Source of the DNA: Prosthecobacter gellanilyticus
Lineage (GTDB): Bacteria > Verrucomicrobiota > Verrucomicrobiia > Verrucomicrobiales > Verrucomicrobiaceae
Length of the DNA stretch: 64,000 nt
Direction: 5' to 3'
Assembly (NCBI RefSeq): GCF_007992435.1
Contig: NZ_BKAG01000023.1
Location: 31,132-95,131 of the forward strand
Both the position numbers and the translations under genes were made by a program. Of the stretch, positions 15,959 through 24,514 are shown one piece after another (position 1 is the first letter of the stretch; every line of letters begins with the position of its first letter). The notes beneath the pieces were generated by a model, which was given only the letters and a program-made list of their open reading frames with translations, had not been told where the DNA came from and made no database searches.

Positions 15959-18586
15959 ATGTCCAAGACTCTCATCATTGCCGAAAAGCCCAGTGTCGCA
16001 GCCGATCTAGCCCGCGCTTTGGCCAAGGCTCCCGGCATGAAGGCTTTCACGAAGGAGAAGGACTATTATGAGAACGAGACCCATGTGATTTCCAGCGCTG
16101 TCGGTCACCTGATCGAGCTGGCGATGCCTGAGGTGAATGGCAAGAAGATCGGCTGGGGCTGGACGCATCTGCCCATCATGCCGGACGAGTTTGAACTGCG
16201 TCCCATTGAGGACAGCGCGGACCGCTTCAAGGTGCTGAAAAAGCTCATCAACCGCAAGGATGTGACCGCACTCGTGAATGCTTGCGATGCTGGCCGCGAG
16301 GGTGAGTTGATCTTCCGTTACATCGTGGAGGCCATCGGCGCGAAGAAGCCCATCCAGCGACTCTGGATGCAGTCCATGACTCAGGGCGCGATCCTGGATG
16401 CCTATAAAAAGCTGCGCACGGATGCCGAGATGCGTCCCCTGGCTGATGCGGCGAAGTGCCGCAGTGAGTCTGACTGGCTGGTGGGCATCAATGCCACTCG
16501 TGCGCTGACTGCGCTGAACTCCCGTCACGGTGGTTTCCGCCTGACCCCCGCAGGCCGTGTGCAGACACCGACGCTGACGATCCTGGCGAAGCGTGAGCGT
16601 GAGATCCAAGTCTTCGTTCCGCGCACCTATTTTGAAGTCCATGCACTGTTTGAGGTCGATGCAGGCCGCTATGAAGGTCGCTGGCTAAACGAAAAATTCG
16701 TCAAAGACGAGCAGGACGAGCATAAGAAGCCCGAGCGCCTTTGGAACCGCCAGCAGGCGGAGGAGATCGTGGCCCGCTGCCGAGGCAAGCAGGGCAAGAT
16801 TGAGCAGACGACCAAGCCTGTGAAGCAGGTGGTGCCGCTGCTTTATGATCTCACCAGCCTTCAGCGTGAGGCGAGCAACCGCTTTGGTTTCTCCGCACGC
16901 CGAACGCTACAGATCGCCCAGGCGCTGTATGAAAAGTTCAAGGTGCTCACCTATCCGCGAACCGATTCACGCTACCTGCCGGAAGACTACCTCGGCACCG
17001 TGTTTGGCACCTTGCAGACCTTTGCCTCGCACGATGATCGCAAGATCGACGCACTGCCTGCGGATCTCGGCAAGCATGCGGCGACTGCTCTGGACAACAA
17101 GTGGGTGCGGCCGACGAAGCGTGTGTTCGACACGAGCAAGGTGAGTGATCACTTTGCCATCATCCCCACTGGCCTGATCCCACCGAAGGAACTGCCTGAG
17201 GCTGAGCAAAAGCTTTTTGACATGGTGGCACGCCGCTTTGTGGCGGTGTTCTTCCCACCGGCTGAGTTTGAGGAAACCGTCCGCATCACGCGAGTGGCGC
17301 AGGATGCCTTCCGCAGCGTGGGCAAGGTGCTCGTGGAGCCCGGCTGGCTGGCCGTGTATGGCAAGAAAGCCGCTGAAGAAGCCGCGAGCGAAGGTCAGGA
17401 ACAGCAGGCTAAACTGCTCGTGCTGGCCAAGGATGGCGACACCGCTGACACGAAAGATGCGAAGGTGGAGGAACTGATGACCAAGCCACCGGCGCGCTTC
17501 AATGAAGCCACGCTGCTCCGCACGATGGAGACGGCAGGCAAGCTCGTGGAAGATGAAGAGCTTGCGGAAGCCATGAGTGATCGCGGCCTGGGCACACCTG
17601 CCACACGCGCGGCTATCATCGAAGGCCTGATCAGTGACAAATACATCGAGCGCGTGGAGCGTAACATCGCCGTGACCACGAAGGGCCTGGCCTTGATTGA
17701 TCAGATCAGCGAGATCGGTATCGAAGCACTCAGTTCTCCAGAACTCACCGGCCAGTGGGAACATAAGCTGCGTCAAATGGAGCAGCACAAGCTGGAGCGT
17801 AACAGCTTCATGCGCGAGATCCGCAGTCTAACGACTGATGTGGTGGAGAAGACACGTGCCTTCCAGAAAGCTGCGAAAGAGCGCGTCTATCCGGATTTTG
17901 AGGCTGTGTGCGGCACCTGCGGACATCGCGGCTTCAAGCAGACGGAGGACTACTACGCCTGCAAAAACGACAACTGCAACGTGCGTGTCTTCAAGACTAT
18001 TGCTGGCATGGAGCTCAGCGACGCTCAGATCCGTGAACTGGTGGAGAAGAAGTTCCTGCCACCGATGGAAGGCTTCCGCAGCCGTCTGGGCAAGGATTTC
18101 ACCGCAGGTCTCGAGATCAAGGACACCGGCAAGGTCTCCTTTGTCTTCCCGACTGGCAGTGATGATCCCGATGCCCCGCCGCCGTTTGATTTCAGCACGG
18201 CCACGCCGATCTGTGACTGCCCTGTCTGCGCGAAGAAGAAGCGCAACGGCAAGATCTACGAGACTTCGGTGAACTACATCTGTGATGTGGCCGCGAAGGA
18301 CTCCAAGGCCTGCAACGCCAAACTGCCGCGAGTGCTCTGCAAAAAGGAAATCTCCACGGAGAACGCCATCAAGTTCTTCACCGAGGGCAAGTCTGGCCTC
18401 ATTGAGAACATGATCTCGAAGAGAGGCCGCCCGTTCAGTTCCTTCCTGCTGTGCAAGGCCGGTGAGAAGCGTCTGCTCGGCTGGGAGTTCCCGCCGCGCG
18501 AACCTCGTCCGAAAGCAGCTCCGAAGCCGAAGGGCAAGTTTGCCAAGAAGGCGGAGGAAGAAGCTCCGGAAGAACCGGGGGAATAA
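15959..18586 (+). CDS. topB: DNA topoisomerase III (type IA)
   Basis: 875 residues from the ATG at 15959 (MSKTLIIAEKPSVAADLA); an in-frame start 22 codons upstream adds no conserved sequence. A type IA topoisomerase relaxes or decatenates DNA by single-strand passage. The Toprim domain has Glu9 and the NACDAGREGELIF block (Asp110). The catalytic tyrosine is Tyr332 in LTYPRTDSRYLPEDY. The C-terminus has cysteine clusters of topoisomerase zinc-ribbon type (CGTCG...CKNDNC; CDCPVC...C...C...C) and a Lys/Pro/Glu-rich tail, making it longer than E. coli TopB. Followed by a strong terminator. Confidence 0.95.
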   Translation: MSKTLIIAEKPSVAADLARALAKAPGMKAFTKEKDYYENETHVISSAVGHLIELAMPEVNGKKIGWGWTHLPIMPDEFELRPIEDSADRFKVLKKLINRKDVTALVNACDAGREGELIFRYIVEAIGAKKPIQRLWMQSMTQGAILDAYKKLRTDAEMRPLADAAKCRSESDWLVGINATRALTALNSRHGGFRLTPAGRVQTPTLTILAKREREIQVFVPRTYFEVHALFEVDAGRYEGRWLNEKFVKDEQDEHKKPERLWNRQQAEEIVARCRGKQGKIEQTTKPVKQVVPLLYDLTSLQREASNRFGFSARRTLQIAQALYEKFKVLTYPRTDSRYLPEDYLGTVFGTLQTFASHDDRKIDALPADLGKHAATALDNKWVRPTKRVFDTSKVSDHFAIIPTGLIPPKELPEAEQKLFDMVARRFVAVFFPPAEFEETVRITRVAQDAFRSVGKVLVEPGWLAVYGKKAAEEAASEGQEQQAKLLVLAKDGDTADTKDAKVEELMTKPPARFNEATLLRTMETAGKLVEDEELAEAMSDRGLGTPATRAAIIEGLISDKYIERVERNIAVTTKGLALIDQISEIGIEALSSPELTGQWEHKLRQMEQHKLERNSFMREIRSLTTDVVEKTRAFQKAAKERVYPDFEAVCGTCGHRGFKQTEDYYACKNDNCNVRVFKTIAGMELSDAQIRELVEKKFLPPMEGFRSRLGKDFTAGLEIKDTGKVSFVFPTGSDDPDAPPPFDFSTATPICDCPVCAKKKRNGKIYETSVNYICDVAAKDSKACNAKLPRVLCKKEISTENAIKFFTEGKSGLIENMISKRGRPFSSFLLCKAGEKRLLGWEFPPREPRPKAAPKPKGKFAKKAEEEAPEEPGE

Positions 18587-18595
18587 TTCAAATGA

Positions 18596-18630
18596 ACGAG
18601 GCGAGCTAGATGCTCGCCTCGTCTGTTTTT
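18596..18630 (+). terminator. Intrinsic terminator of topB
   Basis: An 11-bp perfect stem (ACGAGGCGAGC at 18596-18606, GCTCGCCTCGT at 18612-18622) with a 5-nt loop, then CTGTTTTT. It starts 9 bp past the topB stop. Confidence 0.9.
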
Positions 18631-18647
18631 GATGGATGTCGTTGAGG

Positions 18648-19946
18648 TCACTTCTCGAAGTGGCGCTTCACGAACTTCAGATACTGCTCCCAGTCGTAGC
18701 TGGTGACGTCGTGCTTTCCGGTGCGGACGTGATAGGCGATGGTATCGCCGACAGGAGTGTCGATGGCGGGCTGCTCGCGGACGCCATAACCTTTTTTGCC
18801 GAAGAGAGCGAAGACAGGCTCGGCATTCAGGCCGGAGAGGAACTCGCCCTTTGGGTCGGCCCATTCGTCCTCCACGGCGCTGGCGATGTAGATGGCGCGT
18901 GGTGCGGCGAGGGCGATGAGCATGTGCTTGTCGATCGGGCAGGAAGCTTCGTTGTTGCTGTAGCTGGTGTAGGTTTTAGTGAACCAGTGCGGGAAGGCCT
19001 TGGTGATCACGGCGGTGGTCTCGCCGAAGTTCCGGCGCATGATCGCGGCTCCGCCTTCACCGGAGTTGTTGGAGATGACGACGCCGAAGCGCTGATCCTG
19101 CGCACCGGTCCAGAGGGAGGTTTTGCCCAGACGTGAGTGACCGATGACAGCGAGCTGCTTGGCATTCACATCGGAGTCGGTTTCCAGATAGTCGGCGATG
19201 CGCTGCAGGCCCCAGGACCAGGCACCGATGGCACCCCAGTCGCCATCCTTCCATTCGGTGGCGGCGCCGTCCTTGCTCAGGGCGGCACGCAGACCTTCCT
19301 TCCAGCCATCGGCATGGTCGGGTTCGATGTCGCCATAGTAGTAAGTCGCCACGGCGCAGCCCTGGGCGATGATCATCTCCAGTGGCCAGCGGCTGCTTTC
19401 ATTGCCACGGCTCTCTTCGGTGGCCTTGTTATCGATGATGTTCTTCTCTTTGTTAGGTCGCATCCAGCGGGTGGAAAGCGGCACATCCTTCTCCGTGCTC
19501 ACGGCATGATTGCCACCGAAGCTGGGGCCGACAAAGCAAGGGGCGGGCTTGCCAAGGCCGTTCGGTGTGTAGAGCATGACCTCCATGCCTTTCCAGGCGG
19601 GATGCTCAGGCAGGGAGATGTGGATGAATTTGCGCGTGGCCTTGCCGCCGAGCGCGTCCTTCTTCACCTCAGTGACTTTGAAGTCCACCTTGCCCCAGGT
19701 CGATGGAGCGGGTGTCTTGCCATACACATGCTGCTCGAAGAGGGCGAGGATCTCCGGACGCCGGAGCTGGGTCCAGTCTTCTGCTGTGCTCACATGCTTG
19801 CCGGTGGCTGTCTGAAGCAGATCGGGCAGCGTGTAAGGGGCGATCTGGGACTCGTCGTAGTTGGCTTTCTTTTGCTGGGCTTCGGCAAAGTCTTCACCAA
19901 GAAGAAGGGCGGTGGTCATCAGGGCGGGGATGAGAAGTCGTGACAT
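18648..19946 (-). CDS. Secreted CE15-type glucuronoyl esterase
   Basis: 432 residues with an N-terminal signal (MSRLLIPALMTTALLLGEDFAEA). An alpha/beta hydrolase of carbohydrate esterase family 15: the nucleophile is Ser271 in GHSRLGKTSLW (269-279), followed by the family block ISNNSGEGGAA (Glu297), and the catalytic His is His412 in GKHDVTSYDW. CE15 enzymes cleave ester bonds between glucuronic acid in xylan and alcohols such as lignin. The RFGVVISNNSGEGG block supports CE15 over a general esterase. Neighbouring genes are not xylanolytic, so the substrate is inferred from family only. Confidence 0.85.
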   Translation of the reverse strand: MSRLLIPALMTTALLLGEDFAEAQQKKANYDESQIAPYTLPDLLQTATGKHVSTAEDWTQLRRPEILALFEQHVYGKTPAPSTWGKVDFKVTEVKKDALGGKATRKFIHISLPEHPAWKGMEVMLYTPNGLGKPAPCFVGPSFGGNHAVSTEKDVPLSTRWMRPNKEKNIIDNKATEESRGNESSRWPLEMIIAQGCAVATYYYGDIEPDHADGWKEGLRAALSKDGAATEWKDGDWGAIGAWSWGLQRIADYLETDSDVNAKQLAVIGHSRLGKTSLWTGAQDQRFGVVISNNSGEGGAAIMRRNFGETTAVITKAFPHWFTKTYTSYSNNEASCPIDKHMLIALAAPRAIYIASAVEDEWADPKGEFLSGLNAEPVFALFGKKGYGVREQPAIDTPVGDTIAYHVRTGKHDVTSYDWEQYLKFVKRHFEK

Positions 19947-19998
19947 GGCTGGAAAGAGATGAACGTGCTGAAGCGAGCGGTTCCATCGCGAAGAGGGA

Positions 19999-20403
19999 TC
20001 AGTCCTCCCAGACTTTCAGCAGCTCGACCTCGAAGATCAGAGCTTCATCGGCGCCGATATCCAGCCCAGCGCCACGTTTGCCGTAGGCGAGTTCTGAGGG
20101 GATGAAGAACTTGAACTTCGCACCTTCCTTCATGAGCTGCAGGCCTTCGATCCAGCCTTTGATCACCCGTTTCACCGGGAACTCCGCAGGCTCGCGGCCG
20201 GCGAGGTAGCTGCTGTCAAACTCCACGCCATTGAGCAGGGTGCCGCGGTAGTTCACCACGACCGTGTCCTTCTTCGTCGGGCTTTTGCCTTCGCCTTCAC
20301 GGAGGACGAGGTATTGCAGGCCGCTTTTGGTGGTGATGACGCCGGGCTTGGTGGCGTTGTCTGCGAGAAAGGCTTGTCCGTCGAGAAGGGCTTGGGAGGG
20401 CAT
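19999..20403 (-). CDS. FKBP-type peptidyl-prolyl cis-trans isomerase
   Basis: 134 residues from the ATG at 20403 (MPSQALLDGQAFLADNA). The frame is open to 20469, adding 22 residues of no obvious function, so the start is uncertain. A single FKBP domain is complete: SGLQYLVLREGEG, VVVNYRGTLLNGVEFDSSY, PAEFPVKRVIKGWIEGLQLM, FIPSELAYG and LIFEVELLKV. It resembles the C-terminal domain of Mip/FkpA-type isomerases that assist protein folding. No clear signal peptide is present with this start. It is on the same strand as the CE15 gene, 52 bp upstream of it, and may share a transcript. Confidence 0.88.
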   Translation of the reverse strand: MPSQALLDGQAFLADNATKPGVITTKSGLQYLVLREGEGKSPTKKDTVVVNYRGTLLNGVEFDSSYLAGREPAEFPVKRVIKGWIEGLQLMKEGAKFKFFIPSELAYGKRGAGLDIGADEALIFEVELLKVWED

Positions 20404-20524
20404 GGTGATGGCGCGCGATATGGCTGGAGCGATGCTTCGGAGCAAGTGGGAATCCGTGGTGCTGGGCACACTCCACAGGATTTGGCTTTTCAGAGCGAGC
20501 CGAAGGATTCAGGCTGAACAGGAT

Positions 20525-21853
20525 ATGAGAAAACCTCTCCTTCTTTTACTGGCAGGGCTGTGTCTGGTGCACTCGTCTTCCATTGCACGGGTCTGGACAG
20601 AGGCAGCCTCGGGCAGAAAGGTCGATGCGGAGTTTGTGTCATCGGCAGACGGCAAGGTGCTGGTGCAGATGAAAGGCGGCGGGAAGGTCAGCATTGATCT
20701 CGTGCGTCTGGCGCCAGAAGACCGGAGCTATGTCGAGGAAAGGGTGAAGTCTTCGGCCAAGCCCGCCGCGGCAGCCGCGAGCAAGGTGGAGGACTTTTTT
20801 GAAGACACGCCGAAGCTGAAGGCGGAGGAGATTCCCGCGAGTGGAGAGGAGAGGCCGGATCTAGCGACGGTGGATGCAGCGATCCGAAACTTCATGGTGG
20901 AGAAGGGCATTGGTGCGGTGACCTTTGCGCTGAGCAAGAATGGCAAGATTCTGCATGATCGCGCTTTTGGTTGGGCGGATCCGAAGCTGAAGGAGCCTTT
21001 GAAGCCGGGTGTGAAGATGCGTGTGGCCTCGATGACGAAGCCGGTGGTCATGGCGGCGATCAAGACGCTGATCACGGACGGCAAGCTGAAGGCTGAGGAT
21101 CTGGTGTTTCCGCTGCTGGAACTGGGACAGTTCCAAGAGTCCAAGGGCTGTGATGAGCGCTGGCAGAAGGTGACCATTCAAAACTTGCTGGATCACAAGG
21201 GCGGATGGGATCGTGATGTGTCCGGCGACTTCACCGGGCTGACGACTCAGATGTGCGAGATGTATGATGTGAAGCTCAATGAACTGACTCCTGAGCACAT
21301 GCTGCGCTTTGGTCTGACTCGGAAGCTGGATTTCGCTCCCGGTGAACGTTATGCCTACTGCAACTACGGCTACATCGTGCTGGTGCGCGTGATCGAGAAA
21401 GTGAGCGGGCAGAAGTTCATGGACTATCTGCATGCCACGGTGGCCAAGACCTCAGGCGCGGAGAGTTTTAGTGCCAGTGCTTCAGATGCGCGTGACCGGC
21501 AGGCCGGAGAGGTCTGGTATAGCTACCACCCGGAATACACGAAGCCCGAGGTGCCGCTGAGGTTCCGCACAGATGCTCGTGATGGCGCGGGGATCCTGGC
21601 CTGCACGGCAGCGGACTACTGCCGGTTTCTGGAGAACTATTCCGTGCTCGGAAATCAAAGGAAGCCGGGCGCGAAGTATCGCGGCAGTTTTGCCGGGAGT
21701 CATCCAGGAGTGACGGCGATTTGCTCGCAGCGAGTGGATGGCATCAACTATGCGATCATCTGCAACCGGCGTGGTGTCGGGAGCACCGATTGGAACGGGG
21801 ATCTGCGCAAGGTCGTGGATGCCGAGCTGGAGAAGGTGGCTGCGGGACTCTGA
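20525..21853 (+). CDS. Secreted serine hydrolase (beta-lactamase/transpeptidase-like) with SHD1-like N-domain
   Basis: 442 residues from the ATG at 20525, which gives a signal peptide (MRKPLLLLLAGLCLVHS). Residues 21-70 (ARVWTEAASGRKVDAEFV...VRLAPEDRSYV) resemble the SHD1 domain common in secreted verrucomicrobial and planctomycetal proteins. A linker follows, then a class C beta-lactamase/DD-peptidase fold (PF00144) with S169-M-T-K172, Y278-C-N280 and LLDHKGGWDRD. Such proteins are esterases, D-aminopeptidases or carboxypeptidases; true beta-lactamase activity should not be assumed. The upstream open frame to 20264 is not coding-like. Confidence 0.85.
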   Translation: MRKPLLLLLAGLCLVHSSSIARVWTEAASGRKVDAEFVSSADGKVLVQMKGGGKVSIDLVRLAPEDRSYVEERVKSSAKPAAAAASKVEDFFEDTPKLKAEEIPASGEERPDLATVDAAIRNFMVEKGIGAVTFALSKNGKILHDRAFGWADPKLKEPLKPGVKMRVASMTKPVVMAAIKTLITDGKLKAEDLVFPLLELGQFQESKGCDERWQKVTIQNLLDHKGGWDRDVSGDFTGLTTQMCEMYDVKLNELTPEHMLRFGLTRKLDFAPGERYAYCNYGYIVLVRVIEKVSGQKFMDYLHATVAKTSGAESFSASASDARDRQAGEVWYSYHPEYTKPEVPLRFRTDARDGAGILACTAADYCRFLENYSVLGNQRKPGAKYRGSFAGSHPGVTAICSQRVDGINYAIICNRRGVGSTDWNGDLRKVVDAELEKVAAGL

Positions 21854-21879
21854 TTCAAACAAGCCGACGCTTATGTGCA

Positions 21880-21900
21880 CCCACGGCTGAAAGCCGTGGG
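21880..21900. repeat. REP-like hairpin CCCACGGCT-gaa-AGCCGTGGG
   Basis: A perfect 9-bp stem with a 3-nt loop, followed by CTATTTCCTTT. It lies 27 bp after the serine hydrolase stop and may act as its terminator. The same kind of hairpin is widespread as a dispersed repeat in environmental bacteria, from general knowledge. Confidence 0.6.
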
Positions 21901-21945
21901 CTATTTCCTTTCGCCTCTCCGAGGCTTGTGATCCGAGCCGTGCCT

Positions 21946-23130
21946 TCAGTCCTTCTTGTTACCGAACTTGATGCCGAATTTGCGCTTGGGTTTTTCAGCG
22001 GGGGCTTCGGCTGGAGTGTTGGCGGGCTTCTCGGGGGCTTTGGCGTCTTCCTTTTTGGTCTTGCCCTTTTTGGGCTCTTCCTTGGGTGCGGGAGGGGCTT
22101 CCTCGACCTTGTCCTTGGAGACGGGTTTGAGGAGGGCTGGCTTGACATCTTCCTTCGCGGCTTTTGGATCAGGCTTGGTGGAGACGGGTTTGATGTCTTC
22201 TTTGTTAGCCGGAGTGTTGGCCTCTGGCTTCACCCAGGGAGCGACCGGAGGTTGTGGCGTCGAAAGGGCGGCTTCGCGGTTCTGCTGGAGCACGGCCTCG
22301 GCTTCGGCGGCCTTCAGCATCTGGTCACGGATGTCGTTAGGCACGGAGGCCTCGCTGAGCGGTGGGAGCAGGGGATTCGGGCCGCCGGTCCAGGGACCGA
22401 GGTCCGGTAGATCGGCGATCATGGTGGTCTGATTGGCCACACGATGGAGGCCGATGACCCGCAGACGCTGTCCGAGCATGTAGGCCACGGTGGAGTCATC
22501 CAGGCCCTCGATGGTGCTGCCGCCGCGCTGGAGGATGGGTTTGCCACGGAGAACGATCTCCCCGGAGCTGACCAGGGCTTCCTGGCAAAGCACCTTGGCC
22601 ATGTCATCTCCCTGGCCGTTCTCGAGGTAGACCTTGCCGGTGGCCTTCACGCGTCTCGGGACACCCTTGCTGTCCTGCTTGACGATCTCAATCTTATCCG
22701 CCGCGATGCGCACGCCCATGGGCATTTCGATGCTGTTGGCAGAGATGGCCTTGGCCTCATTGTAGTTCATGCTCAGCAGGAAGGAGAGATCGACTCCTGA
22801 GCTCTGCGCGGCCTTGGCCAGGTCCCGCTCCATGGCGATGGCGCTCGCATTCATCTGCGCCCTTTTTCGCATCAGCTCCAAATCCTCTTTGCTGAGCTTG
22901 GCACCGTTTCCGACGGGCAGGTCCTCCTTGGGCTTGCCTGGGGTGACGGGCGCCGGGGTTGCGGTGCTGTTGTTGCTGGCGGCGACGCTGACGATGTCCG
23001 TCTTCTGATCGCCCTGCAGTTTCTTCAAAGCGGGGACCTCATAGTCCGCGCAGGCTGAGAGTCCGAGAGCCACAGCCACGCTGGCTGAAAACACATGGGC
23101 GGAACGCGGAAAGGGAACGGAAGACGGCAT
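21946..23130 (-). CDS. Lipoprotein with OstA/LptA-like segment and Pro/Lys-rich tail
   Basis: 394 residues. The N-terminus has a lipobox-like LSAC (ALGLSACADYEV), indicating a lipoprotein. The middle (about 140-240) reads like an OstA/LptA beta-jellyroll: MPMGVRIAADKIEI, VKATGKVYLENG, SGEIVLRGKPILQRGGSTIEG and RLRVIGLHRV. Proteins with this fold carry or organise lipopolysaccharide across the periplasm. The last 110 residues are a low-complexity Pro/Lys/Ala/Glu tail ending in a basic cluster. No other lpt genes are nearby. The OstA assignment is from pattern only and needs a profile search. Confidence 0.6.
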   Translation of the reverse strand: MPSSVPFPRSAHVFSASVAVALGLSACADYEVPALKKLQGDQKTDIVSVAASNNSTATPAPVTPGKPKEDLPVGNGAKLSKEDLELMRKRAQMNASAIAMERDLAKAAQSSGVDLSFLLSMNYNEAKAISANSIEMPMGVRIAADKIEIVKQDSKGVPRRVKATGKVYLENGQGDDMAKVLCQEALVSSGEIVLRGKPILQRGGSTIEGLDDSTVAYMLGQRLRVIGLHRVANQTTMIADLPDLGPWTGGPNPLLPPLSEASVPNDIRDQMLKAAEAEAVLQQNREAALSTPQPPVAPWVKPEANTPANKEDIKPVSTKPDPKAAKEDVKPALLKPVSKDKVEEAPPAPKEEPKKGKTKKEDAKAPEKPANTPAEAPAEKPKRKFGIKFGNKKD

Positions 23131-23264
23131 GGAAAGAGACTAGGCTGTGTTTATGAACTGGCAAGGATGTCGTGGGTAGGCGGATGCAGGATGGTAGCGG
23201 AGCTTTGGACAATCAACGCAGCGGCTCGCCAGACCTCGGGCGGCGTGTGTAGGCTGGTCTTGTC

Positions 23265-24272
23265 ATGTCCCAGCCATCCATCCTCACCACCACCGTCGGT
23301 TCCTATCCTCTGCCAGACTGGCTCGCGGCGCTGCCGAGCGAGCAGGCGGTGATCGATGCCACGCGGGTGATCTTTGACACGCAGCGCCAGGCGGGCATCG
23401 ACCTGCCGACGGATGGTGAGCTGTATCGCTTCGATGTGAATCACCCCGACACGAACGGAATGATCGAATACTTCGTGCATAAACTCGGCGGCTGTGACTC
23501 TAAAGTAGGACGCGAAGATGCGGTCCGGTTTCGTGCGAAGCAGGAGATGGGCTTTCGGGCCAAGCCTGCGGCGGTGGTGCGCTCTGCCATCACGGAAGGT
23601 GTGCTGAACCTGCCGGAGGACTGTGCCCGGGCTGCCAAGGTGGCGGGTGGAGCCTTCAAGTTCACGCTGACGAGTCCCTACATGCTGGCGCGCACGCTGC
23701 TGGATGAGCACTACCATGACTTCGGGGCGCTGACGATGGCCATCGCCGATGCGCTGGCGGCCCAGGCAGCGGATTTGAAATGTGACTGCGTGCAGGTGGA
23801 TGAGGCGAACATCCCTGGGAACCCGGCGGATGCGCCTCTGGCTGCCGAATCCATCAACCGGGTGCTGGATGCGGTGAAGGGCCAGAAGGCGGTGCATTTC
23901 TGCTTCGGCAACTACGGCGGCCAGACGATCCAGAAAGGGGAGTGGTCAGCGCTGATCAAGTTCCTGAACAGTCTGCGTGCGGATCATCTGGTCCTTGAAC
24001 TGGCGCATCGGCCAGCGGCGGATCTGGACGCATTGCGTGAGCTGGATTCGAAGATCGGCGTGGGGCTGGGGGTGGTGGACATCAAGGTGAACCACGTTGA
24101 GACGGCGGATGAGATCGCGCGCCGGATTGAAAGCGCTGAGAAAGTGCTCGGGGCAGGGAGGGTGAAGTTTATCCATCCCGACTGCGGTTTCTGGATGCTG
24201 AAGCGCAGTGTGGCAGATCGGAAGATCGAGGCTCTGGCGACGGGCAGGGACCGGTTTTTGGGAACGGTCTGA
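23265..24272 (+). CDS. MetE C-terminal-like (cobalamin-independent methionine synthase II family) protein
   Basis: 335 residues, much shorter than full MetE (about 750). It matches the UROD/MetE-like zinc methyltransferase fold: TTTVGSYPLP and DLPTDGELYR at the N-terminus, a His-x-Cys pair in VHFCFGNYGG, an Glu-rich LVLELAHRP and the third zinc-ligand region FIHPDCGFWML. Single-domain members transfer methyl or alkyl groups between thiols, and several act on non-folate donors. The substrate here is unknown. No cobalamin or SAM riboswitch was recognised upstream. A pair of inverted repeats follows the gene. Confidence 0.85.
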   Translation: MSQPSILTTTVGSYPLPDWLAALPSEQAVIDATRVIFDTQRQAGIDLPTDGELYRFDVNHPDTNGMIEYFVHKLGGCDSKVGREDAVRFRAKQEMGFRAKPAAVVRSAITEGVLNLPEDCARAAKVAGGAFKFTLTSPYMLARTLLDEHYHDFGALTMAIADALAAQAADLKCDCVQVDEANIPGNPADAPLAAESINRVLDAVKGQKAVHFCFGNYGGQTIQKGEWSALIKFLNSLRADHLVLELAHRPAADLDALRELDSKIGVGLGVVDIKVNHVETADEIARRIESAEKVLGAGRVKFIHPDCGFWMLKRSVADRKIEALATGRDRFLGTV

Positions 24273-24311
24273 GGATTGGGGCGGACGGACTCGTTCGTTG
24301 TTCGTGGGCTC

Positions 24312-24428
24312 TTTTTACAGGATTTACAGGATTCAGGATTAACAGGATTCCAGAGAGATGAGATCGGAACCTTCTGTGGGCTGAGTCCTCTTAATCTTGT
24401 GAATCGTGTTCATCCTGTGGGAAAAAGG
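24312..24428. repeat. Inverted ACAGGATT short-word array
   Basis: Arm 1 (24312-24351) repeats ACAGGATT/CAGGATT four times. Arm 2 (24387-24428) carries the complementary words AATCTTGTGAATCGTG and ATCCTGTGGG. The arms face each other about 35 bp apart and fill most of the 242-bp gap before the PSD1 gene. Arrays of this wording occur in many environmental genomes, from memory. Confidence 0.6.
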
Positions 24429-24514
24429 AGCAGAAGGTTTGCTAATTCTTGATCTCAGAATGGTAAATCCTGTCCAAAAGGGGCGTTGATTCGCCTCATC
24501 AGGTTATCACACCC

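Noticed and set aside
24312..24428. CRISPR array
   Set aside because: Units are short, imperfect and inverted with no regular spacers, and no cas genes are present.
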